Shown: one piece after another, positions 20,624 to 32,790 of the stretch
How positions within the stretch are numbered: the first letter of the stretch is position 1
Layout of the letters: every line of letters starts with the position of its first letter
Origin: Favolaschia claudopus
Lineage: Eukaryota; Basidiomycota; Agaricomycetes; Agaricales; Mycenaceae
Assembly (NCBI GenBank): GCA_037176885.1
Contig: JAWWNJ010000189.1
Span: 186,001 to 250,000 of the forward strand
Direction of reading: 5' to 3'
Length of the DNA stretch: 64,000 nucleotides
Translations under genes and position numbers: made by a program
The notes under the pieces: generated by a model
Database searches by the model: none
Told to the model about the DNA's origin: nothing
What the model saw: only the letters and a program-made list of their open reading frames with translations

Positions 20624-21669
20624 GGGCAAAGGGATTTTGACGCGCAACTGACGTTTTGACGCGCGCGCGTCAGTTCGCGTCAATCACATTTCTTGTGACC
20701 TTTCGAACTCCCCGCCAACGATTAAGTTTCGCTTACCTATGCCATACAGGACTCGTGAAGGGCCATATGTATACTCTAGCACACCCATAGTGGTTGTTAG
20801 TAATTGATATTGTGCGAAAAACTCTTGCCCAAAATTACTTAGAACGTCAAGACGCGTCAATCACATGTCAGTGATCCCGCGTCAATGGCTTGGTCGCGTC
20901 AAGATTTAGCGCCGAATCGTGAAGTTGCCGCGTCAAACCTGTTGTGTCGGCGCGTCAGTCCAGACGCGCGCCGCGTCAATGCAAATTTCCTGAAATGTCA
21001 ATGATCGCGCCTTCCGGCGTCAACCCCCATTAGAAAACCACTTTACTTACCTGCACGTCAAGATGGCACCGTCACCAATACCTGCGTTCTAAAGTGACGC
21101 GCTTGAACATTGCGAAAACATTTTTCAGATTTCAAGTCCGATATACTCAGATATTCAGTCGCAGCTGACAAGCGATGGGAAACTCTTCCATTTTGTGATT
21201 TGTGGTAATAGTAAAACATTAGTATTGAAGGGATTGAGTCTGACAGCCTCCAAACCTCGCTGTTCGACTCTCGACAATTTGCCGAATTGAACATGGTATG
21301 GTACAGTACTCGTTCAAAAATTGGGACAATGATTTTGGACCACCTACAAAAGTCTTCTCCCAGTGCATTCAACTCGATATCAAGCTCCATTGAATAAAAT
21401 GACTGAATGTATGAGCCACCTGAGGAACATATTCGAAGTTCTCAACTGGGGAGTCACGGTTAGGTGAGCCCAGGATGGACGACGCTTCTCGTTGGATCAA
21501 ATTCAGAAAGGGTCAAGGAAACATAGTTCATTATAAAGTCCTACCACACAATGTTCAAAATACCCGCGTCGGTTCGATGGAGAGATCGACGCGTTGCGCG
21601 TCAATGTCCAAATGCGGCGCGTCAGTGACGCGTCATCAAAACGTCTGCCGCGTCAATTTACCCCTGCCC
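20624..21669. mobile_element. Mutator-type element rich in CGCGTCA
   Basis: Ends: GGGCAAAGGGATTTTGACGC on the left; the right end complemented reads GGGCAGGGGTAAATTGACGC; both are followed by GACGTTTTGA. A perfect 9-bp duplication CTATCTCAA flanks it (20615-20623, 21670-21678). GACGCG/CGCGTC words occur about twenty times, clustered in the outer ~400 bp on the left and ~100 bp on the right, with a plain middle. No coding region is recognised. Confidence 0.85.
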
Positions 21670-21708
21670 CTATCTCAACACTTTCAGCTGATTTTTCATG
21701 CATTCTGC

Positions 21709-22140
21709 AAGGGGGCACCGGCAATCTAACGGGCGACTAAGGGCTAGTTAGTTAGTCCGGCCGTCAGGCCGGGAAAAAAAATTGACCCCCCAGTTTGTGG
21801 GCGGGAATGAGCTTCTGGTAGTCTGTTTGAGTGAGAAGCACTGTGTTTGAGCTCTACATGTAGCTTTTCAGAGGATATACTCGTCGTGCTACTCCTCTGT
21901 AGTCAGTCTCAATGTGGCTTTGTTTGGTGGAGCTGCCAACTTGATGTTGCCATGTTTTGCCTTTTAAAGAAGGATGTAAGCATCTAGATTGGTCTGGATA
22001 CTCTTCTCAAGACAATAGAATAGTAACTGGCCCTTCAATAAATTTATTTGTGGGATGAACTTTAGGTCAACGCAGTCCGGTTCGGAAAAGAAAAAAACGG
22101 CACTACAGTATATATTTTTTTAGAATGCCGGTGCCCCCTT
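21709..22140. mobile_element. MITE, 432 bp, 20-bp terminal inverted repeats
   Basis: Left end AAGGGGGCACCGGCAATCTA; right end complemented AAGGGGGCACCGGCATTCTA (one mismatch). Flanks GCATTCTGC (21700-21708) and GCATGCTGC (22142-22150) look like a 9-bp duplication with one change. Non-coding. Confidence 0.75.
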
Positions 22141-22150
22141 GGCATGCTGC

Positions 22151-22427
22151 CGACTTCCTACCCTTTTCGGCGAGGATATACAAATAGGCGGGCCCAGATG
22201 ATATAGATAGACCATTCGAGGGGCGGGCAGAGACGCCAACTTCTCGATATAAACGCGAGGATCGGATGCGATACCTCTGCATTCAGAGACAGTATGCACC
22301 GCTACATACTGTATCATTTCGACCGGTTGTTCACGTAACGGGTAACGCCCACCTGTGAACTGAACAATTTTGCGCCTCGTAACGCGTAACAGGCGATTTT
22401 CTGTCCCAAAGAGGCAAGAATATGTCT
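22151..22427. other. Unassigned stretch before the truncated transposon
   Basis: A minus-strand open frame (22120-22317, with VYIEKLASLPAPRM) looks codon-like but is not recognised and runs into the MITE. It may be a fragment of a host gene. GTAACGGGTAACG and GTAACGCGTAAC occur near 22340-22390. Confidence 0.3.
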
Positions 22428-24505
22428 AAGATGTTCGTATCAAGTCTGGAATGTCTCCCTTTGAACCCTCCCTCGACTCTAAACAGCCGCATCGCCATCT
22501 CGCCTCACTGCAAGGCACGCGGAAGGCGGTTCTGGGTATTACCAACGACGCCGAAAAAGATTTATTCAAGGTTCTCATGTCAACTATTGGGTTTGCATCA
22601 GACGCAGAAGCTAACAAGTTTCTTCGAGCATGGAATGCCCGCGCTGATTCAAGTAAAGATATATTTTACAAGGTGAGATTGCGGCTTTGTTCCATTCGCC
22701 GCGCTGTTTTCAGTTAATTCTAATATCTGTGTTCTAGCTGATTGAGCACCTCAAGGCATATTACAACGGGGATTGGAAGAAGATATCCAACATCATACAG
22801 ACCCGCGCGACAACTGCTGAAGCTCGAAAGCCAATTTTGCAACAGATTCATCATCCCGAGCGGATGAAACGGGTCCCGCAAGTCCCACAAACCTCATTGC
22901 AGATACACCACGCTCCCAGCGGCATGCTTGATTTGCCCCTTCCCGATCCGTCTCCCATCCCGAGTGGTGGTACGAGCGCAACAACGATGTCATACGCTGG
23001 ACTCGCAAGCGGAACATCTTCTGCAGCGACAATCGCAGCTACTGTGTTTGCCGCAGGTTCTAGCGCAGATGCAAATGTGCCGGTATCGACCGCCCAAAGC
23101 AACACGTTGCGACAGCTTGCCAAACGTCGCGTAGACGCCGTGATTGAGAGCACCGAGCCTACGCGTCCAGCTAAAAAGCCTCGCCAAACGCGCTCTTGCC
23201 GTAAATGTGGCCGAGCGAGTCCCAAAAACGACGGCGCGAACGGCTGCACAGGTGCAAAGGAGGTTAGACTCTGCAGAAACGCTTGCAGGGATTGCGGCGA
23301 GAAGGGATGCCGAGGCCGGAATCCTAAAAGCCCGAATATTGTTTGTCGGGAAGCGAGATGGGATTGATACCTTAATTCTCATTTACTAGGTCTTCGATAA
23401 TTGTGTATCCTTCATTTAAATAAAATACAGCTGTTACTGTTTTCATAGCTGCTTTGTTCACCAAGCACACGACACATTTGGGATGAAAGATTGATTGCAT
23501 TCAATTTTGCCTACGTGCATGGAGTTTGTAGATAGTTACTTGAGTTGCAGATTAGAAATGAGTTTGGTATGTGTGCGAAGAGAGACGTCATGAGCGCAAG
23601 CGTTGGCGGCACGAGGGGTACAAAGGCGGCGCTGGGTGGTGATAGACAAAGTCCCAGGAGCAGAGTTGACAAAGAATGACGGTGGTCTGCGGTGCGGAAT
23701 GGAGGAGGCATTCGGCGCTGCAATGCAGATATCTCGAGGTAAGAGGGAGCCGTTACTTGACGGCCAAGTTTGATTTGCTGCCGGGGCGGAGAATGGTATC
23801 GAGCGCGCAGGAAGATATGAGTGGAAGTGATGTACAGAGAACTTACAAGCACACGCACCTCATTCACTTTATACCAGGTACCCAGGATATCTCCCCCCAC
23901 TGTTGCTGAGGTTTCAAAGCCAAAAGATCGCGTTGAATCAAGCACTTGAAGCCAGTAATCCGTCAAGACTCGAGACATCGAGATCTTTTAGAGCAGTCTT
24001 GTCCGACTCTTGAGGCAGTTTCAAGCCAATATGTTGCAGCTCACTGAGTTGTCGACAGTTTGGACTTCCATTTTACCCGGTAGACGGCGTCAGCGATGTG
24101 AGAATGACAGAGAGAAAGAGCGAGAAGAGCGAAAGTGATGACGCATCAGTGTGCTGGCGCTGTGGGAATGTTTGATGGGATTTGAAACTCCGGTCAGTAT
24201 CTCACCTTTTCCTCCAGCGTATACCTTGGCTCTTGTTAATTGCTGGAAGGGCTTCTAAATGTATAATTAATGTTTTAGAGGTCACTCCTTTTATCTCATG
24301 GGTTCTGAAGCTCGAACAAGTATATACGACGCTTTATTTCAGTATCTGTTATTGACGTGCGCGGCGTTTCCCGAGTCCAGAACACTTTCCCGTCGATGTC
24401 CGAAACTTGAGCAAGTCGCCGAAACTCTCCGAAACTCGTGCATTATTTGCGTTTCTTTATTTTCTTTATTTTTTTATTTTTGTCTACCACCACCAGTATC
24501 GGGCC
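22428..24505 (+). pseudogene. 5'-truncated copy of the 6.3-kb transposon
   Basis: Nearly identical to 28770-30847 (a constant offset of 6342; I noticed two substitutions). It holds the end of exon 6, all of exon 7 (C-terminal cysteine cluster, ending 23367) and the 3' region through the right terminal repeat. It starts abruptly inside exon 6, and 7 bases separate it from the full element. Near-identity implies very recent duplication or tandem insertion. Confidence 0.92.
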
Positions 24506-24803
24506 CAAGACAGGCCGGATACTCATGGCGGTGGTCAGATACTGATACTGATACTGAGCGGAGTTTGAAATTCGGCCCGCTGGTCCGCTGTCGCACGTGA
24601 GATCCTCGGATCTCTTCTCCTTCCCATTTCGACGCTCTTCTTCTCATCATCGTACTCTGCCGTCACGTCGCGTCGCGCGACGCGTCCGTCGGTGGTTAAT
24701 GAATACTGTATCATCGCTTAATCTCAATCAAGAAAACCAAGCTAGGGAAGAGTCGGAAGTGGTACGAGGGCGGACAAATGAAAGAGATATTTCTGAAGAA
24801 AAC

Positions 24804-27800
24804 ATGAATTCTCGGTGTGTCCTCGTCTCTTCGCGGCTGTTATCTTGCTAACAACTTTCATCCTTCAACTCAGCAACTCCAGCCCGATTCCAGCAGCTGT
24901 GAAGCGTGGGCCCGGAAGACCCAAGGGTTCTCGGAACAAGATTTCACGAGCAAAATCTGTCGACCCAGACGAGCCGCCAAAGCGCCGGGGCCGCCCTCCC
25001 GGAACGGGACATCTGCAAAAAGAGCGTTCCGCATCCTTGGCCGCGGGTGTTCCAATCGAAGAGCCGAAGCCCAAAGCCCCGATTGGACGTCCTCGGAAAC
25101 AGCCAGCACCTCAACCGTTCTCAGTTGCTCTCGGCCGGCGGGTGCGGATCTCATACATATATCATCTATTAATTGAACTCACCGTGAATTCAGACTGTTC
25201 CAGGCATTCCGGCTGTAATTCGTTCACGAAATACAGACGCTGTTAATTCACATAATCCATTGAATTTACAACCTATATTCCTTACATCCCCCGCTCCTAT
25301 CTCCCATCCTACAACACATGACAGTGATGTTAATGCACCGTCTGTCTCGATTTCGTCTCTTCCAACTGCCTCAGAGAACACTTCAAATGTTCTTTCTCTG
25401 AATGATGACGACTCACCGGATTATGGGAATTTTATCAACGACGGTGTCGGCGGTGAAGATGAAGAAGATGGTGACAATGATGGCGATGAGCCCGACCCGG
25501 CTACTACGCCGCTCGGCACCTTGAACCCACGCCGAACAGCCTGCCCCCTTCCTCGTTGGTTGCAGCGGCAATTTCAAGAACGGGTGAAGGAGTCAAATAA
25601 TCGTAAAGACGACAATCTCCCACCGCTTTACCGTGACCAGAAGACATTCTGGTTTCCGAGGGAAGATCCCTACTTCTCCATCACCCCAGCCGCCATTGAC
25701 AGTGGCACTCTGGCTCCCGAGAATTTATTCCACGCCCAATTTTTTTTGTGGGACCCAGCGGCCCTTGTCCCAATCCCGTGTCCCAAATGTCAAACCCAAC
25801 TCTATCGCCACGGATGTATCGAGCGTCCGCGTCGTTGCGTAGATCTCGATCGTACGTTCTATATCATCGGTTATCGATATCGCTGTCCTAAGTGTGTCCA
25901 TCCTGAATCCAAGCTGAACACCATAACATTCCGAAGCTGGGATTCTCGCATCCTACAGAAGCTTCCTCGTTCTCTCGCCAATTCATTTCCTGCACTTCTT
26001 ACCTACCGCAGCGGAATTTCAGAGAGCGTATTCATGTTCATGCGCTCCTGTTTCCAAAGTGGTATGGGCTCCAAGCAATTTTCCGATGCGCTTCGAGTTC
26101 GGCATATTGAAGCATATGACAAACTGCACCTCTCCTATCTTTCCACGCTAGCTTGCGGGAAATCCGTGCACAATTGGCTTGGGAAAAAATTCAAGAGTTT
26201 TCGGGCGTTTGGAGACAAGTCGTCAGAAGGATACCACGGGTTTATTCCCAGCTCACAGTGGCTTCGTGACCTATTTGACAAGTTCATCGAACTTCACGCT
26301 CATGATTTCGACCAAGCAATGTCGCTATTACCCGGCTACATCAACGCCATTGATCACAGTTTCAAGGTGTGTTTGAATCTCATTGTTTCAACCCATTTAT
26401 CTGATTCTTCATAGCTCGCAAAGCATATTGCAAAAGTCAACGGAGAACAAGTCTTTGTTGCGCTTCTGACTGTGACGAACGAAAACGGCGAGATCCGAGT
26501 ATGCAATCTCGTCGCAACCAAGTCGCATTCTCAGTTTGAACTTGCTCTTCACCGTATGCGCGAGTCGCTAGAGCGCTATGGGCATGATCAGCCCGCGATT
26601 TTCTACACAGACAATATGTCTGACAAGGATTTCCTTGAGCGTTGCTTCCCGTCTCTATGTGATGCTGTTGTTGCAGTCGAGAAATATTCTCATCTTGAGG
26701 CTCTCGATGTTCCGGCGCATGTACAGGTTCATGTTATGAATGATGTACAGCGCATTGACGAGGCGATGCGCAGCATCATTCACGATCTTCCGGATGAGAA
26801 TGCACCGGACAAGTCACTTGTCATTTTTATCGACTCGGAGTGGAATGTAGAAACCTCCAATCGCGGGTATGTTACGGGACGAGGTGCAACAGCGATCCTG
26901 CAAATCGCCTATAAGGATCAGATTTATATTCTTCAGGTACGAGCTTCATCTCTCCGTCATTTTGTGAATTAAAAATCATTTTTGAATCTAAGATTGGTCA
27001 AATGCTCGCTGGAGGTCGCATTTCACCCGTCCTCAAACAAGTTCTTACCAATCCGCGGATCCTAAAGGTCGGCCGAGCCGTCAATGCAGATCTCAGATAT
27101 CTACAGCAAACCTGCAATTCTGCTGAACCATTCGTCGGTGCAATTGATTTAGCGCAACTGGCAAAGGAACGGCTAGTCATTTCATCCGCCAAAATTGCTC
27201 TGGTCGATCTCTCCGCCAAAGTCCTTGGGAAACGCCTCAATAAAAACGTATCCGAGCGCGTTAGCAGTGCTTGGGATCACGAGACGCTGTCGGAAGCTCA
27301 AATTCGATATGCAGCGCTTGACGTTTATGCCTGCCTCTGCATTTACGCTGTCCTCGTCCAAATTCCACTCCCCACCCCTTTGCCATATCCTATTCCTCTC
27401 GACACTTCCATCCTGCTTTTAAACGACGATCGGACTCGTGTGATTGCCCGTGGGGTCGTGAAAGCGCTCGAGGGCCGGTACTCGACTCGCCTGACACTTA
27501 CAAAAACCCAATGTCTTGTCAGTGTTACGGAGGTCGTCATTCCCGGCGCAACAATCAAGATTGGATCGCAAAAGCAGTCCCTTGGTGACTTTGGGCCCAC
27601 TCCATTTGACATTCCCTGTCGTCGTAACCATTTACGCCTCTCCCCTGCTTCAAATCTTCCTGAACTTCCCATTACCGCCCCTCAGGAGCCACCGAAACAG
27701 CCTCCTGCTCTTGATGTCCCCCGGGTCGAGTCGTTGGACTCTTCCACAGATTCCAATAATCCCAACAACTCTGCCGACGGTATTGGGAGGCTCATTCTCC

Positions 27801-29709
27801 ATGAATTGGACTCTCAACCGGTGGATGAGCCGCCGCTCAATTTGCAGCATTTTGCGCGCGATCCGGAAAGCGAGAAACAAGGCGAGATCATCCTCGGGGA
27901 GGTGATTTGTTGGCACATTTGGAATGCTTACATCCGCAGTCGAGTCTTGAAAGACGCGTGGCATGTTTTTGACATGTTTTATATCTCTGTTCTCCATGGG
28001 CTGCGCGTCGAATTCGCGAGGGCTCTTCGGGATGCGATATTCATCCCTGATCAAAACGACAAGGCAAAGATCATCGCCTGGGGCCGAAAACAAAACCCTC
28101 CTCGTAGTTGGGACGACATGGTGCGGAAATCATCTCGCTGGCTTTGGCGCATCTGCAAGCGCGTGATTCCGCCACCTGAAGAGCTCTATCCCTTGGTCGC
28201 TGAAGTATTCCGAGTATTTGGTCCATTGAAGGACGCCACAACAGGTCTGCCATTATTCAATGCAGCAGCTTGGGCGGTTGCCAAAAATATTCTCGACCTC
28301 ATACGGCGCGGTTTCATCTCTGACCCACCCGGAATCCCACTATACGTCGCAATAGGCATTGATCCAACAACGAAATTACCTATCTATCATTGCCGCAGAG
28401 GAACAAATGCTACTGAGGGCGGAGTTCATAGCCACCTTCGTTCTCGGATCCCTACATCTGGCGTATCTGTTCGACACAGCAATGCCTGTTTGAAGGATTT
28501 CATTCTGCGACATAATTTGCTGGTGAGTTATCGATGATTGCCTCGAGTTATAGTATCTAGTAACACCCTACTACCGATATAGGTCGGGACATTCAACACG
28601 ACTGGCAAGAGATACAGCGGGCACTATAGCATCTGGATGACTAACGAGATTCAAGAGCTCGTCTTTTCCCTAGAAGATATCTTAGTCTCACCGTTGACCG
28701 ATCCCGGCTGGGTCAACGGAAATCTTTACCAGCCCACCAACGAAGTCTCGGGCGTGCTCCCCATCCCTGAAGATGTTCGTATCAAGTCTGGAATGTCTCC
28801 CTTTAAACCCTCCCTCGACTCTAAACAGCCGCATCGCCATCTCGCCTCACTGCAAGGCACGCGGAAGGCGGTTCTGGGTATTACCAACGACGCCGAAAAA
28901 GATTTATTCAAGGTTCTCATGTCAACTATTGGGTTTGCATCAGACGCAGAAGCTAACAAGTTTCTTCGAGCATGGAATGCCCGCGCTGATTCAAGTAAAG
29001 ATATATTTTACAAGGTGAGATTGCGGCTTTGTTCCATTCGCCGCGCTGTTTTCAGTTAATTCTAATATCTGTGTTCTAGCTGATTGAGCACCTCAAGGCA
29101 TATTACAACGGGGATTGGAAGAAGATATCCAACATCATACAGACCCGCGCGACAACTGCTGAAGCTCGAAAGCCAATTTTGCAACAGATTCATCATCCCG
29201 AGCGGATGAAACGGGTCCCGCAAGTCCCACAAACCTCATTGCAGATACACCACGCTCCCAGCGGCATGCTTGATTTGCCCCTTCCCGATCCGTCTCCCAT
29301 CCCGAGTGGTGGTACGAGCGCAACAACGATGTCATACGCTGGACTCGCAAGCGGAACATCTTCTGCAGCGACAATCGCAGCTACTGTGTTTGCCGCAGGT
29401 TCTAGCGCAGATGCAAATGTGCCGGTATCGACCGCCCAAAGCAACACGTTGCGACAGCTTGCCAAACGTCGCGTAGACGCCGTGATTGAGAGCACCGAGC
29501 CTACGCGTCCAGCTAAAAAGCCTCGCCAAACGCGCTCTTGCCGTAAATGTGGCCGAGCGAGTCCCAAAAACGACGGCGCGAACGGCTGCACAGGTGCAAA
29601 GGAGGTTAGACTCTGCAGAAACGCTTGCAGGGATTGCGGCGAGAAGGGATGCCGAGGCCGGAATCCTAAAAGCCCGAATATTGTTTGTCGGGAAGCGAGA
29701 TGGGATTGA
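24804..29709 (+). CDS. AT-hook transposase with embedded WRN-like exonuclease
   Basis: Exons 24804-24814, 24874-25141, 25194-26366, 26415-26936, 26993-28522, 28583-29014 and 29080-29709 give 1521 aa without a stop. Three AT-hooks (GPGRPKG 16-22, RRGRPPG 41-47, GRPRK 75-79) bind AT-rich DNA. An acidic stretch follows, then zinc-ribbon-like cysteines (PCPKC at 289-292, later RCPKC). DDE-like residues: D480 (AIDHSF), D550 (FYTDNM), E1133 (RGTNATEGG). Between the last two lies a DEDDy 3'-5' exonuclease of WRN/RNase D type: D624 and E626 (FIDSEW), D691 (NADLRYL), Y764 and D768 (YAALD). C-terminal cysteines at about 1466-1515 resemble a zinc cluster. I infer a transposase whose insertion domain is an exonuclease. 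The DDE assignment of E1133 is pattern-based. The first exon is very short, so the start is less certain. Confidence 0.85.
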
Positions 29710-29852
29710 TACCTTAATTCTCATTTACTAGGTCTTCGATAATTGTGTATCCTTCATTTAAATAAAATACAGCTGTTACTGTTTTCATAGCTGCTTTGTT
29801 CACCAAGCACACGACACATTTGGGATGAAAGATTGATTGCATTCAATTTTGC

Positions 29853-30320
29853 CTACGTGCATGGAGTTTGTAGATAGTTACTTGAGTTGCAGATTAGAAA
29901 TGAGTTTGGTATGTGTGCGAAGAGAGACGTCATGAGCGCAAGCGTTGGCGGCACGAGGGGTACAAAGGCGGCGCTGGGTGGTGATAGACAAAGTCCCAGG
30001 AGCAGAGTTGACAAAGAATGACGGTGGTCTGCGGTGCGGAATGGAGGAGGCATTCGGCGCTGCAATGCAGATATCTCGAGGTAAGAGGGAGCCGTTACTT
30101 GACGGCCAAGTTTGATTTGCTGCCGGGGCGGAGAATGGTATCGAGCGCGCAGGAAGATATGAGTGGAAGTGATGTACAGAGAACTTACAAGCACACGCAC
30201 CTCATTCACTTTATACCAGGTACCCAGGATATCTCCCCCCACTGTTGCTGAGGTTTCAAAGCCAAAAGATCGCGTTGAATCAAGCACTTGAAGCCAGTAA
30301 TCCGTCAAGACTCGAGACAT
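29853..30320 (-). CDS. Possible small second ORF of the transposon
   Basis: An open frame of 155 aa on the minus strand (MSRVLTD, LDSTRSFGFETSATVGG, ...), identical in the truncated copy at 23511-23978. The first 40 residues look coding and are followed by a GTGCGTG intron-like donor; the rest is proline/leucine-rich and may be non-coding. No family is recognised. It converges on the main gene. Confidence 0.25.
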   Translation of the reverse strand: MSRVLTDYWLQVLDSTRSFGFETSATVGGDILGTWYKVNEVRVLVSSLYITSTHIFLRARYHSPPRQQIKLGRQVTAPSYLEISALQRRMPPPFRTADHRHSLSTLLLGLCLSPPSAAFVPLVPPTLALMTSLFAHIPNSFLICNSSNYLQTPCT

Positions 30321-30847
30321 CGAGATCTTTTAGAGCAGTCTTGTCCGACTCTTGAGGCAGTTTCAAGCCAATATGTTGCAGCTCACTGAGTTGTCGACAG
30401 TTTGGACTTCCATTTTACCCGGTAGACGGCGTCAGCGATGTGAGAATGACAGAGAGAAAGAGCGAGAAGAGCGAAAGTGATGACGCATCAGTGTGCTGGC
30501 GCTGTGGGAATGTTTGATGGGATTTGAAACTCCGGTCAGTATCTCACCTTTTCCTCCAGCGTATACCTTGGCTCTTGTTAATTGCTGGAAGGGCTTCTAA
30601 ATGTATAATTAATGTTTTAGAGGTCACTCCTTTTATCTCATGGGTTCTGAAGCTCGAACAAGTATATACGACGCTTTATTTCAGTATCTGTTATTGACGT
30701 GCGCGGCGTTTCCCGAGTCCAGAACACTTTCCCGTCGATGTCCGAAACTTGAGCAAGTCGCCGAAACTCTCCGAAACTCGTGCATTATTTGCGTTTCTTT
30801 ATTTTCTTTATTTTTTTATTTTTGTCCACCACCACCAGTATCGGGCC

Positions 30848-32000
30848 AAACGTGACCGCGCCGTCGAATTTGCCTTTCCAACCAAGATTACGGAAAATTC
30901 CCACGAGCCCGAGATGGCCGAGAACAAGAAAATCTCGCAGCGTACCTCCGCAGTCGCAAGCTCCAGGAGAACAATAAGGCGTACAGCCTTTAATGCACAG
31001 AATCAGACCACTTTCCAAGTATGGTAGCCCTTTTTTTATTGTTCTTTGGCTTCACAGCCTTGTTTTCTTGTTTCGGCAACCATTATTGTGCCCTTCCCAT
31101 TGTAGCATTATTGTCTGCTGTGCTGGCCTCCGAACAGTATAAATAGAGGTACCTAGTACAGTAGAAGAGGTCCGGTCCATGTACATTTGATCCCCACTTT
31201 TGCTTCCTTCGCGGTGTAATTAATTCAATCCAATTGATTGTGCACCTAAAGAATCGGCCTGATCAACCCTTTGCTTCTTCTTATCGCCCTCCGGTCCTCG
31301 TAAAGATCGAGACCATCAGTATTGTCTAGTATTTTACCTAAACGTACTGACTTCTTGATTTTAAGTCTCAACAACATTTCGGTGGAAGTTTACGTCCAGC
31401 GCGTAAATTCCTCAAAAGCGAAATCAAGACTCGTAGGGACTCAGGATCTTCAAATCAGCTGTCTGTGTGTTGTTCTACCGTGCAACGGAGTATATTCGAC
31501 ATAGGAGCCCACTCATTCACGTATTGTGATAAACGATACATCTAATCGATACGTGAAAGTAGTTATTTTACTGCCTCACAGGCCTCCGCCTGCTTGTCCA
31601 GCAAGGCTGGGAGGGGTCATATTCCACCCGTTTGCGTGTTTTTGGTGCTCAAGCATGAAAGAGAGAGGCCTCAAGAGGTGTAAGGAGAGAGTATTGGGAC
31701 TCTGTAGCATAGAAAGGAAGAGAACAGATTTTCTAGAATTTTCCGAATTAAAACAATTTTCTGTGACGTTTTTGATCGTGGGCAAGAATTTTGGGAACCG
31801 CTGTACTTGGTTGCTCTCTACCTTATAGGATATGGTGACCGGCAAGTCACACCAAACAAATGTCTGTTTGCACGTTGTTTGTTCAGAGTCGGTCCCGTCC
31901 ACCGCCCTCCACAGTGACGTTAAAAATCAAATTGCAAATGAGTCCTGAACTACATCTCCTGGGAATGGCCCCCGCCGATTTTTTAAAAATTTGCCCAGTC
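30848..32000. other. Intergenic, with a TATA-like promoter
   Basis: No gene is supported. TATAAATA at 31138-31145 is followed by short open frames with no recognised product. At about 31560-31640, GGCCTCCGCCTGCTTGTCC resembles no other repeat here. Confidence 0.35.
31138..31145 (+). promoter_or_regulatory. TATA-box-like element
   Basis: TATAAATA in a GC-balanced context, followed about 60-70 bases downstream by a pyrimidine-rich stretch. The transcript it would drive is unknown; it could belong to a degraded LTR. Confidence 0.3.
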
Positions 32001-32785
32001 TGTCAGGGGAACCCCCGCTTCCCCGACCCGCTCCGCTATTCCTTGCATCACTCCAGCCTTCTTGGGAACGCTACTCCTTCCAGAGTTCCCCCTTTGTCAC
32101 ATCTTCCTCCTTCCGACTCCCCGTTCCCCTCCTCAACGGACTCCTGTCGACCCTGTGCTCCTAAAGCCAGTGCTCAGCGCAACCCGGTTCCCTACTGGTC
32201 TTCCAGTCAGACTTCTATCCAGTCAGACTTCTAGCCCTCCGTGAGCTCTGGTCCTCCGGCTCCGGTCCCCCGGTCCCCGGCCCGGCTTCCCACGCTCCCC
32301 CGGACCTGGGCCAAGCCCCAGCGGTCCTACCGCCGAAGGCCCAATGCTCCGCTGTCTCATCCCAGCTCTAGCGCCCTTTCCGGGTTCCCTGGGCTGTGTT
32401 CCTCCGGTCCTCCGGGCTCCGGTTTCCCACGCCCGCGGACGACAGGGTATCCCGGGCCTCCGTTGGTCTACAATCTCATTGTGATCCTCCCCTCCCTGGC
32501 TCCCTGCTACTGTTGGATCATCTGATCATTGATATCACATCATAGATGCTGTGCTACTACATAGTTCCCACACCCCGTGAAAAATCACGCGTCACGCGCC
32601 CTTTTACTGTGACGCCTGGGCATGGAGACTCCTTACTCTGTTCTCTAAGGATTCTCCCTCTGCCCAGGTGAGTAGACACTCTTCCTCTTGTTGTAGCTAG
32701 CCCTCTAAGGATTCTCCCTCTGCCCAGCGCTTGTTGGACTCTTGACTACCTCGAGCCTCAGGCCCTGGCAGCTGTTGCCCTTACA
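32001..32785 (+). mobile_element. Solo LTR, family L, copy 2
   Basis: Same family as 12513-13351: begins TGTCAGGGGAACCCC and ends GTTGCCCTTACA, with a perfect 5-bp duplication CAGTC (31996-32000, 32786-32790). Length 785 bp; the difference from copy 1 is due to small deletions in the C-rich half. Confidence 0.92.
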
Positions 32786-32790
32786 CAGTC

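Larger units (their letters stand above)
24513..30847 (+). mobile_element. Transposase-exonuclease DNA transposon, full length
   Basis: The left end GGCCGGATACTCATGGCGG and the right end complemented GGCCCGATACTGGTGGTGG form imperfect ~21-bp terminal inverted repeats. Subterminal GATACTGA is repeated three times on the left. A complement of the CGGAGTTT block lies inside the 3' region near 30528. The element is 6335 bp and carries one long intact gene. No clear target duplication is seen: flanks CAAGACA and AAACGTG differ, possibly because it lies in tandem with the truncated copy. Confidence 0.85.

Noticed and set aside
22837..23382. Minus-strand frames opposite exon 7 of the transposon copies
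   Set aside because: Shadows of the real coding strand; the plus frame has the cysteine cluster and proper splice sites.
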